Source: Aureobasidium sp. EXF-3400 (taxonomy: Eukaryota > Ascomycota > Dothideomycetes > Dothideales > Saccotheciaceae). Taken from it: a stretch of DNA of 64,000 nucleotides. The stretch is taken from the NCBI GenBank assembly GCA_024195585.1, contig SWBL01000006.1, positions 186,001 to 250,000 of the forward strand, read 5' to 3'. The notes under the pieces are model-generated. The model worked only from the letters and a program-made list of their open reading frames with translations, searched no databases and was not told the origin of the DNA. Position 1 is the stretch's first letter; every line of letters begins with the position of its first letter. The translations under genes were made by a program, and so were the position numbers. Positions 1 to 10,543 of the stretch are shown here, in pieces.

Positions 1-921
1 CTCCAATCAAGTCTCGACGCAGGCATGCCACCTCCGATTTCATATGATGGCTTTGACTGCTACCCTCCGGCAAATGTTGATGACACTGAGCTCGATCCGA
101 CAATGGATCTACACAACACTACAAAGACATTGGAGCACTTCACACAGAGCACTGCTCAACTCATGCTGGTGCACACCGTGCGACTTAGGCTCAAGATCTT
201 ACAATCACTGACAACGTTCGAGAATCCCTTGTCATACCAAGAGACCTTGCAGTTGGGTCTGGAAGTTGAAGCCATGTGTCGGCCACACTTCACACTCATA
301 CAATCTCATCTCTCGATGTCCTCTCCAGCAGCCACTGTGCCGACACGATTCCAAGTCAAGCTTTTGGACAACCTCACACGCCGGTCTATACTGGCGCTAC
401 ATGGGCCTTTCGCTTCCCTTGCGAAAATGGACCTATCATACTACTACTCAAAGAAAGTCGTTGTTGATTCTGCATACCGAATCTTGTCTTACCCGCCTCC
501 ACCATTTCAACAGCTCAATATACCCTCAGAGAGTGACGACTATAGTCGTCTCCAGATATTTGGTGGAGGAATCTTCAAGCACACTGTCTGGCACGCGCTT
601 GCTTCCCTCATTACACAACTCTTCGACGATGTCGATCAGAGTTCGTTCATGACCTCGATACAGTCTTCACAAGGCTATCTTTTTGAGGCTATTCAAAAGC
701 ATATTGAGATCTTGCGTCGCCAAAAGAAAGCAGGAGATTTGGATACGGAAGCATTTATGTTGTTCACGTGCGCAGCTGCACAGATCACTGCTCAGCTTGG
801 AGGCACCTCCGCGGCTGGAACGATCATTCAGACTGCGAAAAGCAGTCTCGAGTTCTGCTGTAGTGTGTTGGAAGCAGAAGTAGGAGTGCACAGCTCTAGA
901 GACTCAACGGAAATGATATAG
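1..921 (+). CDS. Fungal-specific transcription factor, C-terminal part (5' partial)
   Basis: The frame is open from base 1, so the gene starts outside the window; the ATG at 25 is probably internal. The visible part is about 306 residues, ending in TAG at 919-921. The text around residues 1-30, SLDAGMPPP followed by a DCYPPANVDDTELDP-like stretch, is the typical middle-homology region of Zn2Cys6 cluster regulators, where it follows the RRLWW-type helix. The DNA-binding cluster would lie upstream and cannot be seen. The rest is helical and hydrophobic, as in fungal_trans domains. Target genes cannot be inferred. Expected in the nucleus as a pathway regulator; confidence rests on this one motif and the overall helical character. 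Confidence 0.75.
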   Translation, partial: LQSSLDAGMPPPISYDGFDCYPPANVDDTELDPTMDLHNTTKTLEHFTQSTAQLMLVHTVRLRLKILQSLTTFENPLSYQETLQLGLEVEAMCRPHFTLIQSHLSMSSPAATVPTRFQVKLLDNLTRRSILALHGPFASLAKMDLSYYYSKKVVVDSAYRILSYPPPPFQQLNIPSESDDYSRLQIFGGGIFKHTVWHALASLITQLFDDVDQSSFMTSIQSSQGYLFEAIQKHIEILRRQKKAGDLDTEAFMLFTCAAAQITAQLGGTSAAGTIIQTAKSSLEFCCSVLEAEVGVHSSRDSTEMI

Positions 922-1010
922 AAAATTGAAAGGATAGTAGCTATATTGTGCTGTCTTCAATTCATATATGTCTATCATACGTATAGCTCTATAGTGCCAT
1001 GTCTATACAT

Positions 1011-1944
1011 CTAAGCCTTTGAGCCGTGGATGAAGAGTCTCTCCTCGATAGGTGTCTGTTGCTTTCCACCCTTGTCAACAGCCTCACGAGCACCCTCTGC
1101 ATACCCACCGAAGACAAGCTGGGCCTGGAGCTCCCACTCTTGAGGGATGTTCCAGTGACCTTGTGCCTTTTGGTCAATCTGTGATGAGTTTATGATTAGC
1201 ATATCGTCTCTGAAGCCCGAGATGTCGGACAAACTCACAATAGGGTTGTAGTGCTGCAAGTTGCAGCCACAGCCTTCAGCCTCAAGAGCAGTCCACATAT
1301 GGTATTGAGACATGGCATTCGACTGAGTAGCCCAACCAGGGAAGTGCTGAGCATACAGAGCAAACTGCGACTGAAGCTTCTTGACAGGGTTAGGATCAGT
1401 GAGGAACAGAATCTGCATCATTCAAATCAGCAAACGCCACTCAAAAGTAATCTTTCATCATCGAAAAACATACAGTACCATGACCAGCCTTGAACCCATC
1501 AAGCTTCTCAACAGTCTTAGGGAATTGGTCCTCAGGAACCTGAGGCTTCAACACCTCCTTGACAAACTCCCAGAACTGCTTGTGTTCGTCGTTGAGCAGT
1601 ACAACGAGACGAGTGGATTGGGCGTTGAAACTGTGAGGAACATGCTGGATGTTGTGTCTAGCGATTTCCTCGACACGAGCGTCAGAGATGGGGATCTTGT
1701 CGGTCAATTGGTAGATAGATCTGCGGTTCTCGCAAGCGGCGAGGAAGTCCATGGGAGATGCCATTGTTGCTGTGGGGGATGTGGTGTGGAAGTGTTTTGC
1801 TGGAGAGGAATGGAAGGATGAAAGTGGTTTAAGAGATGGAAAGCGAGCGAACGAAGTCAAACAGGGAGAACGCGTAGTTAAAGTGGTATACGATTGTGGG
1901 GTACGTCTGGTCAAGGCTCTCAGAAACGTCGACGTGGAGGCCAT
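1011..1944 (-). CDS. Nitroreductase family protein (Frm2/Hbn1-like)
   Basis: Three exons: 1474-1944, 1239-1412 and 1011-1178, with introns 1413-1473 (GTATGT...GCAG) and 1179-1238 (GTGAGT...ACAG). Phases close exactly to a 270-aa protein. The core from MASPMDFLAACENRRS through the ARIVVLLNDEH-like region and a C-terminal WELQAQLVFGG is the fungal nitroreductase pattern related to yeast Frm2 and Hbn1, FMN enzymes linked to lipid signalling and oxidative stress. Two in-frame ATGs exist. The upstream one adds about 60 residues rich in Ser, Thr and Arg that look like a mitochondrial presequence; the downstream one gives a cytosolic form of usual length. Alternative starts could give dual localisation, but that is inference. 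Confidence 0.85.
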
Positions 1945-2543
1945 GATGTGATTCAGTTGCTACAGTTGCGTCTTTTTTTGGTGTTGGAGGCTTTTGTTCT
2001 GGACCTCGTTACAAACATTTAGTGGCCTTTTGACGGGATGGACGACACATCCCGTTTCGGCTTCGGTCGCTGTTTCTTGCCGGCTTACGAGTCACTGGAA
2101 GTCAATTGTGATAAAGCTGCTGTTTTGGAGAGCAAACTGTCCCTTGGTGCCCCGCATATAACCATATATAATGATGATTTATTGTTGTTAAGGGCTGGAT
2201 TCGACATGCGCTTTGTCAGGCTCGCGCTCCGAATTGGCGGTATCCCGTAAGCCGAAACGGTTTGGCGGGGTTTCCTATTGCGTTCGGGTCCGTTGCCATG
2301 GCATCTCTGTGAGCCGCTGGGTCTTCGGGCGCGGCGTGGAATAGAGCTGTACTCGCGGCATGCTCTAATGTGGCACTGCGGGGTCTTCTTGGACCGGCTG
2401 GATATTCAAGTGTCATGATTGAGCCCTGTTGGACCAACTGAACAAGGAGGAATGATGACCTAGTCTCGAGGGTAGGAATGAGTCAACGATCCCCCACTGC
2501 GTTGAAGGTTATATACGTGCTTGAGTAAAAGTTATGCTAAATT
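1945..2543. other. Intergenic, no gene seen
   Basis: Upstream region of the minus-strand nitroreductase gene and 5' flank of the tRNA. Short open frames here have no coding character that I recognise. An AT-rich tract lies near 2155-2190. Confidence 0.5.
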
Positions 2544-2626
2544 GCCTCAATGGTCTAGTGGTATGATTCCTGCTTTGGGTTTCTCTAAATTGCAGGAGGT
2601 CCCCGATTCGATCTCGGGTTGAGGCC
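2544..2626 (+). tRNA. tRNA-Pro (anticodon TGG) with 11-nt intron
   Basis: Acceptor stem GCCTCAA (2544-2550) pairs with TTGAGGC (2619-2625); the discriminator is C2626. The A box TGGTCTAGTGGT, the anticodon stem CCTGC/GCAGG and the T arm CCCGA-TTCGATC-TCGGG are all present. The anticodon TGG is at 2576-2578. An 11-nt intron (2580-2590) sits one base 3' of the anticodon, the canonical position. A run of five T at 2627-2631 is the Pol III terminator. The arrangement resembles yeast tRNA-Pro(UGG), which also has an intron. Confidence 0.95.
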
Positions 2627-2633
2627 TTTTTCT
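2627..2633 (+). terminator. Pol III terminator of tRNA-Pro
   Basis: T-run directly after the discriminator base of the tRNA, the standard RNA polymerase III stop signal. Confidence 0.8.
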
Positions 2634-2933
2634 TTTGCTCATCTGGGCATACCTCTTTTGTGCCCCTTGCTTATAACGAAAGACGTCAAGGCGTGACATC
2701 TCGCGCTATTGCTGGGTGTGCCAAAAGATTTGCCGCCGACAAATTGTCGCGTTTTGTTACTGACGAGTCGCAGCATTTGAGTCTTACACTCAAGGCTTTG
2801 GATTTGGAAATGTTGTGAATTGTTGCTAATGATATATTCTCTTCTTTTCTGAACCATTTTGACACCGCTCTACTTATAACGCCATGACGAAGAAGTAGAG
2901 ATTATTCCCCTGGGGTAACTGAAGAACAAGGTC
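2634..2933. other. Intergenic, no gene seen
   Basis: Roughly 300 bp between the tRNA and the 3' end of TFB2. It probably holds the TFB2 3' UTR. No conserved coding frame recognised. Confidence 0.5.
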
Positions 2934-4451
2934 CTACCTTGGGGTGTCATCTCCAGCACCCCCTTCGTCTTCTCTCCTCCTTCTAGCGATAGCTTTGAAG
3001 TATTGCGCCATCTGGTCGAACTTGGTGACGAAGAACATGCCTCTTGCATCGTTCTGCCATGTCAAGACTCCAATGGTGTCGGCATGTTGTACTGCTTTGA
3101 GATACTCTTCTTGAGTTCCCACGTCTCGGATCAGGTATCCTGGTGTGGCTTTCATGCGCTCGTTCTCTAACTGCCACAAACGGATTTGATCCACCACTGT
3201 TGGCGGCAGGATTGGCGTTGATTTACGGAGGATGGGATGGGCGTGTGTTGTGAGATATGTGATGATTTGATCGGCGGTGATGCCTGCAGCGATGGCCTGC
3301 TGGATAGAAGATTTTGTGAGGGTTGCCGTCAACATATTGGGGAAGCGAGTTTTGAGGTTGGCGAAGAGTGATAGAATAGATATGTTGAGTGGTGACGATG
3401 TGTAGGCGTAGATGCGATAGTTTGTCTCGACAATGATATAGCCCTTTTCGGTTTCTTGAGGAGCAACTATGTTTCCGCCTGTCGGTGTGACTCCAAGCGA
3501 GGCGGCTGCCATGGAAGTGTTCAGTAGAGCAGGCGAGTCGGATGTCAAGGTGGTGGCTAGCCGTGTGGGATAGTAGCGTGTCGTGTCAGATGCGCGACGG
3601 TAGATGACACCAAAGTCGGACAGATCTTCCAGCATGTGCGCTTGTGTCGGAGTCAGGTTCTCGGTCGTGTATGAGACGCCCAATTCGAGCGAACCCAGAG
3701 TGAAGAGGAAACTCAAGACATCGACGGCATCCATCTGAAGCTTCTCTGACAGTTTAAGGTATTCGATGAGTAGTGTCCAGATCTGAGCATTTGTCTCCTG
3801 TAGCAAGAAAGAAAAGCCGTCACGGGTAATGTATGCGTTTCTGCCCTTGCTCATAACGAAGCCTCCACTCTCCAGCAACTCTTTTGTTCCAGCTGTGATG
3901 TTGACGGCGCTTCCCAGACCTTGGCCTGCACTGCCGACGACGTAGTATAAGATGCTTTCCCATTGCTGGCGAGCGTAGGTGTCGAGGAAGTCGATGGTCA
4001 CTTCGTTCTTATCCGGAGTGCTTGACGGAACACCGAAAGAGCGGTGGTCTCCTCCGCCCGTGAGAGCCAGTCGCAGAGACTTTTGGAAAGCTTTGTTTAG
4101 TTGATATGCGGGTCTGTTCTGGTCGTTGCGGGTCTCTTCGAGGACCTTTAATCGCGTAAGGATGTTGATTGAGAAACCGCTTGCGCGCACACTGTCGGTG
4201 TCTGGCTTGACCCAGGATTCAAAGTCGGATACGGCGAATGGCGTGGGCATGAAGAGCATGGCCATGACTAGATGCTTGGCTGGATTCTGTCAGTAAAGGG
4301 AAGAGTGCTGCCTCGTACACAACTCACCCAAGTGCGGCAACATGCGACGGAAGATGGCCAAGGCAGTCGAGGGCTGCTTGTACAGCCTGTTGAAGATGAT
4401 ACCGGGCTGCCCCTCGAGGTATTCGAGCGCCCGCTTGGACGCGACCGACAT
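2934..4451 (-). CDS. TFB2: TFIIH core subunit Tfb2 (p52)
   Basis: Two exons: 4328-4451 and 2934-4279, intron 4280-4327 (48 nt, GTGAGT...CCAG). They give 489 aa. The N-terminus (MSVASKRALEYLEGQPG, then the FNRLYKQPSTALAIFRRM stretch) continues after splicing into AKHLVMAMLF, matching the p52 signature in which this helix is followed by a VMRMLFLEQ-like motif. The conserved QMDAVDVLSFLFTLGSLELG and the C-terminal region that binds Tfb5 are present. Tfb2 anchors the XPB/Ssl2 helicase in TFIIH for transcription initiation and nucleotide excision repair. The start chosen is the ATG at 4451, since upstream codons lack homology-like character. The stop TAG lies inside an AAG|GTAGGA string that resembles a splice donor, so a further short 3' exon cannot be excluded. 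Confidence 0.93.
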
Positions 4452-4893
4452 GATGGCTAGCCTGCGTCGTAGAGCATTGTGAGCAGCATGGACAAGAGAG
4501 AAGCAAATCATATCGACTCTTTCCCCACAGTCAGACACAAACGCCCTCAATCGACGTCACCTTCACCTCTCCCGATGTTCTTCCATACCATCTCAATCAC
4601 TCAAGAGCCTCACTCACCTCTTCACCCTCTCTTCCTCTTTCTCTTCTGGTATCATCCACCGAGGACCCCATAAGTCTTCATCCGCCCTGTGATCATCTTC
4701 AAAAAACTCGAGTAATCCCGTAGTCTCGAGCTTCATCAATGACCTCTTCTGTGAACTGCTTCACGAACAAACTCGGCTGTGCCTTCCGAAAAGCTAAGTT
4801 GCTGCCTGCTTCTTTTTATCAACGTCTTCCACATCCCTTCGCTTCCCATCATTTGATTTCTACCATCTCCCTTGCTTCCATTCCCTCAACTCA
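4452..4893. promoter_or_regulatory. Divergent intergenic region TFB2 / SGNH hydrolase
   Basis: 442 bp between two divergent starts. A pyrimidine-rich tract (about 4605-4650) precedes the plus-strand gene, as is common in fungal promoters. No TATA box recognised. Confidence 0.45.
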
Positions 4894-5682
4894 ATGAACA
4901 TGGTTCGCATCGTCAACCTGGGAAGCTCCTTCTCCGCTGGTCCCGGCATTCCTCCACAGGTCAACGTTGCAGCTGGCCGCTCTAGTGCCAACTTCGCAAA
5001 TCTGCTCGCAAAAGAATTTAATGCCGACCTCACCGACTTGAGCGTGTCTGGTGCTACCCTGCTCAACATCACAGAGACACCGCAAGTCGCCAACGGTCAA
5101 ACATTTCCACCTCAGATCCAAGGTGTCCCCGAAGATGCCGATATTGTTCTTGTGCTCGGCGGCGGCAACGACATGTCTTACGTCGGAAGTCTGTTCATGG
5201 AGCATACATGGATGATGACTGCGTTCTCTGTTTTGAACCGTCTCAAGGGTGTTTCAATGCCCGCCATGCCAGCCGCTGCTGATGAAGGCGAAGTGGTCAG
5301 ACGCTTTGGCAAAGTCCTTGATGCTGTTCGTGCCAAAGCGCCAAAAGCACGAGTCATCGTTGTCGAATACCTGACTTTACTTGGACCTGATACAAAGCCT
5401 TTGGTTGATGTTCCCTTCAACGCTGAGAGATTGAAGCACCATCAAGCAGTCGCAACAAAGCTTCAGAGCGCAACTAGCAAAGTCGTCAACTCCCGCTCGG
5501 GATGGTGTGAACGGATACCGATGGCCGAGCTGAGTCAAGGACACGGAATCGGCAGTGCAGAGCCATGGGTGTTCGGATGTACCGCCATGGAGCAGTTGAC
5601 AGGCAAGACTTGGTATCATCCAAACGGAGAGGGTATGAAGGCTGTTGCAAAGGTCTTGCACAAACACATTAACAAGAATTAA
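4894..5682 (+). CDS. SGNH/GDSL-type esterase, cytosolic
   Basis: Single exon, 262 aa, ATG at 4894, no signal peptide. Block I is LGSSFSAGPGI (residues 9-19), a variant of GDSx with Ser12 as the likely nucleophile. Block II glycine is in VSGATLLN (residue 53). Block III is VLGGGNDMS with Asn92. Block V has His242 in TWYHPNGEG. The Asp that normally sits three residues before this His is Thr239, so the enzyme may use a Ser-His dyad, as known for the Streptomyces scabies esterase. The substrate cannot be read from the sequence. An acyl ester or lysophospholipid hydrolase is likely. Confidence 0.82.
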   Translation: MNMVRIVNLGSSFSAGPGIPPQVNVAAGRSSANFANLLAKEFNADLTDLSVSGATLLNITETPQVANGQTFPPQIQGVPEDADIVLVLGGGNDMSYVGSLFMEHTWMMTAFSVLNRLKGVSMPAMPAAADEGEVVRRFGKVLDAVRAKAPKARVIVVEYLTLLGPDTKPLVDVPFNAERLKHHQAVATKLQSATSKVVNSRSGWCERIPMAELSQGHGIGSAEPWVFGCTAMEQLTGKTWYHPNGEGMKAVAKVLHKHINKN

Positions 5683-5782
5683 ATGATACAGATAATGCAG
5701 TTTATTGCTATATACCCTTGCTCACCTATGCCAAAACTCCACGCTTGTCAAATATACAATAGAAAGACAGTACGTGAAAGAT

Positions 5783-8700
5783 CTAGTCACTGTCGCTGTC
5801 ATCTAAGAACGGCAGCCTTGCTGTCGCTCTAGCTCGTACAGGTCTCGTTTGTACGACATCTTCCTCTTCCTCGTCTTCATCTGCATCCATGACAGCTGCA
5901 GCACTAGTCTTGAGCGGTGACACAGCGTCCATCGGTGTGTCTTCAGGCGCATCGTCTTCTTCACTGACCACATCACCGACATCGACGTCTCTCATCTCCT
6001 CATCCTCATCAATCTCGCTACTTCGATCACTGTCATCTTCAATCGTGATAGTCTTCCTCTTCTTCCCCTTGCCACTCTTCTCTTTCGTAGCCTTAGCTTT
6101 ACGTTTATTCTTCATGCCCGCATCCTCGTCAACCTCATTCAACAATGCATTTCTTATAACACCGCTGATTTTCTTCCTTCTCAATTCCTCCAATTTAAAG
6201 AATTCTGCATCCTTCTCTTCATCATCTTCATCATCAGAGTCAGTAATGCGTAATGCAGATTTGATTTTCTGATTCTTTTCTCTTTCTTTGGCTTCTCTTT
6301 GCTGTTGACGAAGTAACCTTTCCGCTTCCGAGATATCAGGGGCTTTACGCTGCAACAACCTCTTTTTCGACCTCGGTTTCTCGTAGTCGGCAGGTCGAGA
6401 TGTAGGACCACCGGGTTCGAAGAGTTCTGCTGCTTGGGCGTCGAGATCGGAGAGCGTGTCGCCTTCGTCATCGCTGTTGACTGCACTGGCTACGGCGCTT
6501 CTGTCTGCTCTGGCGTGTAGACCTGATGCACTCTTGCTTCTAAGAAGAGATTCGGGAGCTACACCGCCTTCGAAGGTAGGGAGATCGAATTCGAATTTTC
6601 TGATCAGAGCGAGGTTGGAGAGAAGGAGGGATGAAGGCATGGAGGAAGGAACGATCCAGGAAACTTCAGGGTCGTCGTTTTCGCCGAGACGATCGAGAGA
6701 TAGGAGTTTGAGGAGCAGACGAAGGAATTTGTCTTTGAAGAGACTGAGTTTGCGGTCGTCGGAGTCGGGTTTGAGTGTGATAAAGGGGGCTTTGGGTTGG
6801 GTTTCCTGGGTTTCCTGGTTTGTGGGCTCGACTGATTCAACAGGTGCTTCGGAGTCTTGGTTCTCTACATCTTCTGCATTCTCGCGTTCCTGGGTTGTAG
6901 CAGCTTCAATGCTTGCTTGTGCTTCGTGCAAATCTTCCCAGGACTTTCTGTCTTCTGCAGCAGAGTTGAGAACATCCTTCACCCAAGCCAGAGCGTCCAG
7001 TTTGCCTTGGTTGACCAGCACACTGACAGCAACGGCGATCTGCTCCTCTTGGCTCAATCCAGGCTTCACCATCAACTCGGCCGGTGGTCTGGGCCTGGAT
7101 TTTGTGATTTCCATGTCGTATCCGTTCTCCAGGTAGAATATCGTGTTCGGGATCTTTGTGAAGAGCATTTCGACCATAAGTTCTCTGCGCTGTTCCAAAT
7201 TCTTGAGACAACGTCTGAAAACTTGCTTGACTAGCTCTTCCCATTCTTTGAACAACGGCATTTCCTTGGGCAGGCCTTCCGGTCCCTTAATCAAACGGTT
7301 GAAAAGGTGCAGGATATCAACTCTGTACAAGAAGATCGACCGCTCCATCTTGAAAGCGCAACGATAGAAGAATCGATGGCAGCGTTTCAGCTGCTCAAGA
7401 TCAAGATCCTTGTAATAACTTGTGAAGGTGACGAACGTGTTGACAGCACTCTCGGTCATGAACTTGCTAGCAAATCTGGTAAAGTCGAATTTGCGTTCGC
7501 TCACGGTACGTTGAGCGTCAGCTTGATCCTCAGCTTCTGATGCTGCGCCTTCGTCCTCAGCACCATTCGCTTGAGCCTCAACCCTGCGCTTCCTTCTGGC
7601 ACGTCGTTTCGAGCGGACTTGCATATCGACGTTCTGTTTGCTGTATCGTTCTAGCATGCGTAGAAAGGTGTGCGCCATATCTGTGCATGCATCCAAGAAT
7701 GCAAAACCTTGGCCATTATACCCTCTGAGCACAGCAATTACTTGGTCGTGTGTTGTTTCCTCGTAGAAGATTCTGTTCTGAATGTTCTCTGCAATCTCCT
7801 GGTCGTCTTCAGAGGCTGACTCTGCCATAGCGCCTACAGTCAACAGAATCTGGGTGAAAGCTCGCATACACGCGTGCAGATCGGACCACTCCTTGTCATC
7901 CAAACTTTGTTGAATCTTTCGTCCAAGCAAGATGAAGTTCTCTTGTGTCATGACGGCGGCAATGTATGCGAAGGGAGAGTCATCGACAGCAGCATCGTGG
8001 ACCTTGCCGTTACGCTTGAGCAAATCTTGTCTAGCGCGTTCAGCTTGCAAGAACCAGCCCATCATATAGTAGTACTGGCGAGTGTGGTACTTTTGAGCTC
8101 GCTCGGCCTCTGAGGTGAGTGCACGACGAAGACTGTTGAACAGGGGGTTGAAGGAGGAATCCAGGAAGTCTTCGACAAAGCTGCGGACAATCTTTCGAGT
8201 GGGCTCGTCCAGATCGACGTTGTTATCAAAGTCGTTGTTCTCGTCCTGGACTTCTGTATTCTTCTTTCTGCCCTTTGGCTTATTCCAGAGTTTTGACTTG
8301 TCCATTTGATGCATGGTCTTTTGTTCATCGAAGATGACGTTTTGACCGCTGAGGGTCGAGACCTTCTCATCCGGTCGCTTCACCCAGTACATGCCTCCAA
8401 AGCGTTGATGGCGACTCGGGGCGTTTCTTGTGTATGAGGCATTCATAGCCTTCTCTTTGTCCAGCAGAGCCTTGAACTCATCATTTCTGGCGTCTTCCAA
8501 TTGTTTTTCATTCTTGAACAAGTCCTTTGGGTCGATGCCTTTGAGCAGATGAAACATGATGTCGAGAAGGACAATGTCATGCATAGGGTACTCATCGGTG
8601 ACACCCGAAGCAACGGTAAGCAACAGCTGCAACACATTTTGGTGTTGGAAAGCGTGAATTGTTTCTATTCGGTTGATATCGTTGTCGTCGGCTTGACTCG

Positions 8701-9292
8701 GCAGATCTGAGGGCTGGGATATGATGGCGACATTGCGAAGGAAGTAGAGAACGACACCGATGATGGATTCATCTCTAGGAGTGCGATCGGACCTGGGGGT
8801 TGTAATAGCAGGAACGGCGATGCTGATTGCGGTACGTAGGATGTCGGCGGTTTGCCAATGCAAGATGGAACGCTTGTATTCGACTTGGGCAAGTCTGATG
8901 TAGGGGAGATGCCGGTGGACGTTGATGGTCATGGTATCTTCTTTCCGCTCGATTGGCCATGTGAGAGTGTTGAGCAAGTCGAGACAGCCGAGGGCGATTT
9001 TTGCTGCGAGGGCACTACGTTCCGTCTTGTCTCCTTGTTGGGCCAGAATGGGTAGTAGATCTCCTCTGATCAAGTTTGCTTCAGCCATACACCTCTTGAC
9101 ATCGTGCCTGTTCATGCGGTCGTCGTATGAGCGGATCCATCGTGACAAGTCCTTCAAACAGGCTAGAGCGTCATCTCCGAGAACATATTGGCCTTGATTG
9201 ACAGTACTACTGCCACCAATGGCCGAGATGAGCGAGTAGATGTGCGCTCTGACCTCGGGGTCGACCGTCTGGCTCTTTTCAAACACCTCCAT
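5783..9292 (-). CDS. TOF1: Topoisomerase 1-associated factor 1 (Timeless family)
   Basis: One uninterrupted frame of 1169 aa, ATG at 9292. The N-terminal third (from EVRAHIYSLISAIGG through LACLKDLSRWIRSYDDRM to the GIDPKDLF region) is the TIMELESS domain. The middle holds the helical repeat region with YNGQGFAFLDACTDMAHTFL and the FDFTRFASKFM motif typical of Tof1/Swi1. The last 250 residues are charged, with acidic Ser/Asp runs and basic KKRK clusters. Tof1 with Csm3 forms the fork protection complex that stabilises stalled replication forks, supports the checkpoint and holds topoisomerase I. Length is close to family usual (about 1,100-1,200 aa). The head-to-head neighbour at 9527 leaves a 234-bp shared promoter. 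Confidence 0.95.
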   Translation of the reverse strand: MEVFEKSQTVDPEVRAHIYSLISAIGGSSTVNQGQYVLGDDALACLKDLSRWIRSYDDRMNRHDVKRCMAEANLIRGDLLPILAQQGDKTERSALAAKIALGCLDLLNTLTWPIERKEDTMTINVHRHLPYIRLAQVEYKRSILHWQTADILRTAISIAVPAITTPRSDRTPRDESIIGVVLYFLRNVAIISQPSDLPSQADDNDINRIETIHAFQHQNVLQLLLTVASGVTDEYPMHDIVLLDIMFHLLKGIDPKDLFKNEKQLEDARNDEFKALLDKEKAMNASYTRNAPSRHQRFGGMYWVKRPDEKVSTLSGQNVIFDEQKTMHQMDKSKLWNKPKGRKKNTEVQDENNDFDNNVDLDEPTRKIVRSFVEDFLDSSFNPLFNSLRRALTSEAERAQKYHTRQYYYMMGWFLQAERARQDLLKRNGKVHDAAVDDSPFAYIAAVMTQENFILLGRKIQQSLDDKEWSDLHACMRAFTQILLTVGAMAESASEDDQEIAENIQNRIFYEETTHDQVIAVLRGYNGQGFAFLDACTDMAHTFLRMLERYSKQNVDMQVRSKRRARRKRRVEAQANGAEDEGAASEAEDQADAQRTVSERKFDFTRFASKFMTESAVNTFVTFTSYYKDLDLEQLKRCHRFFYRCAFKMERSIFLYRVDILHLFNRLIKGPEGLPKEMPLFKEWEELVKQVFRRCLKNLEQRRELMVEMLFTKIPNTIFYLENGYDMEITKSRPRPPAELMVKPGLSQEEQIAVAVSVLVNQGKLDALAWVKDVLNSAAEDRKSWEDLHEAQASIEAATTQERENAEDVENQDSEAPVESVEPTNQETQETQPKAPFITLKPDSDDRKLSLFKDKFLRLLLKLLSLDRLGENDDPEVSWIVPSSMPSSLLLSNLALIRKFEFDLPTFEGGVAPESLLRSKSASGLHARADRSAVASAVNSDDEGDTLSDLDAQAAELFEPGGPTSRPADYEKPRSKKRLLQRKAPDISEAERLLRQQQREAKEREKNQKIKSALRITDSDDEDDEEKDAEFFKLEELRRKKISGVIRNALLNEVDEDAGMKNKRKAKATKEKSGKGKKRKTITIEDDSDRSSEIDEDEEMRDVDVGDVVSEEDDAPEDTPMDAVSPLKTSAAAVMDADEDEEEEDVVQTRPVRARATARLPFLDDSDSD

Positions 9293-9526
9293 GGCGGTTG
9301 TGTTTATGCTATTTCACCCAATCTCACACCCTGATGATAATCTTGAACGGACCCGCGTCGGTCCACGCGTAGCGCGTCAAATTGGTGCAAACACATCAAA
9401 CACTGCTCCCTGTCTCTTCTCCACACAGACCTCGGCATGTCGGCCCCGGACTGCCGCATGTGATTGACCCATCATATCGTCTTTCAATTGCTCTGCTGCT
9501 CTTTCAACAACCACCAACCACAAAAA

Positions 9527-10543
9527 ATGGCTTCTTTCTCGTGTCGTTCCTGCTTGAAGCAGCTCCCTAATAATGTCACATTAACCTCCAAGCGACAGTT
9601 CAGTGCCACTGTTCGTTCCAATGCTGAGATCAAGAAGCTTGGTGTTATTGGTGCTGGCCAGATGGTAAGAATGAAGCCTAAAATCTTACAAGACCATCAC
9701 TGATCAGAGTAGGGTCTCGGAATAGCTCTCGTTGCTGCTTTGAGGGCCAAGGTGCCCGTAACATTGGTCGATAATTCACAGGCTTCCATCGACAAGGGCC
9801 TCAAGTTTGCCGACAAGTTGTTAGCCAAGGATGTCTCCAAGCAAAGGATCACTCAGGATGATGCAGATGCCGCTAGACAGCGATTGACCACTGCAAGTGA
9901 TATGGGTGCTTTGTCTGATATTGATATGGTCATCGAAGCTGTACCCGAAATCATCGACCTCAAAACTTCCATCTTTTCACAATTGGCCAAACTGGCTCCT
10001 TCGCATGCTATCCTGGCTACCAACACTTCTTCCATCAGCATCACTAAGATCGCCGCTGCTACAACAACAGACCCTACAGATCTATCCGCTGCTTCCAGAG
10101 TCGTTTCGACTCACTTCATGAACCCTGTGCCCATCCAGAAGGGTGTTGAGATCATCACTGGCCTTCAGACTTCGCAAGAAACTCTCACCACCGCTGTTGA
10201 GTTCTGCAAACGTATGGGCAAGATCCCCTCCGTCAGTCAAGATAGTCCAGGCTTCCTGGCCAACCGTATTTTGATGCCATACATCAACGAGGCCGTCATC
10301 TGTCTCGAGACTGGAGTTGGATCTAAGGAGGATATTGACGCTATTATGAAGAACGGCACAAACGTTCCCATGGGTCCTCTGCAACTTGCAGACTTTATTG
10401 GTCTTGACACATGTCTGGCAATTATGCGCGTCTTGCACAACGAGCTTGGTGACTCCAAGTATAGACCTTCCGTTCTGTTGACCAAGATGGTTGATGCAGG
10501 CTGGCTAGGCAAGAAATCTGGAAAGGGCTTCTATGACTACTGA
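9527..10543 (+). CDS. 3-hydroxyacyl-CoA / 3-hydroxybutyryl-CoA dehydrogenase, mitochondrial
   Basis: Two exons, 9527-9664 and 9713-10543 (intron GTAAGA...GTAG, 48 nt), 322 aa. The N-terminus MASFSCRSCLKQLP is a plausible mitochondrial presequence. The splice rebuilds the Rossmann motif GAGQMG-LGIA exactly at the junction. TNTSSISIT, the catalytic-His region STHFMNPVP, DSPGFLANRI and the C-terminal KKSGKGFYDY are all family hallmarks of the two-domain dehydrogenase. It oxidises L-3-hydroxyacyl-CoA with NAD in beta-oxidation or short-chain acyl metabolism. Length matches the stand-alone enzyme (about 310 aa), not the multifunctional protein. Confidence 0.95.

Noticed and set aside
6456..7136. 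226-codon plus-strand frame opposite TOF1
   Set aside because: Low-complexity Ser/Arg/Leu text is the mirror of the Asp/Glu/Lys-rich TOF1 coding strand; no family signature.
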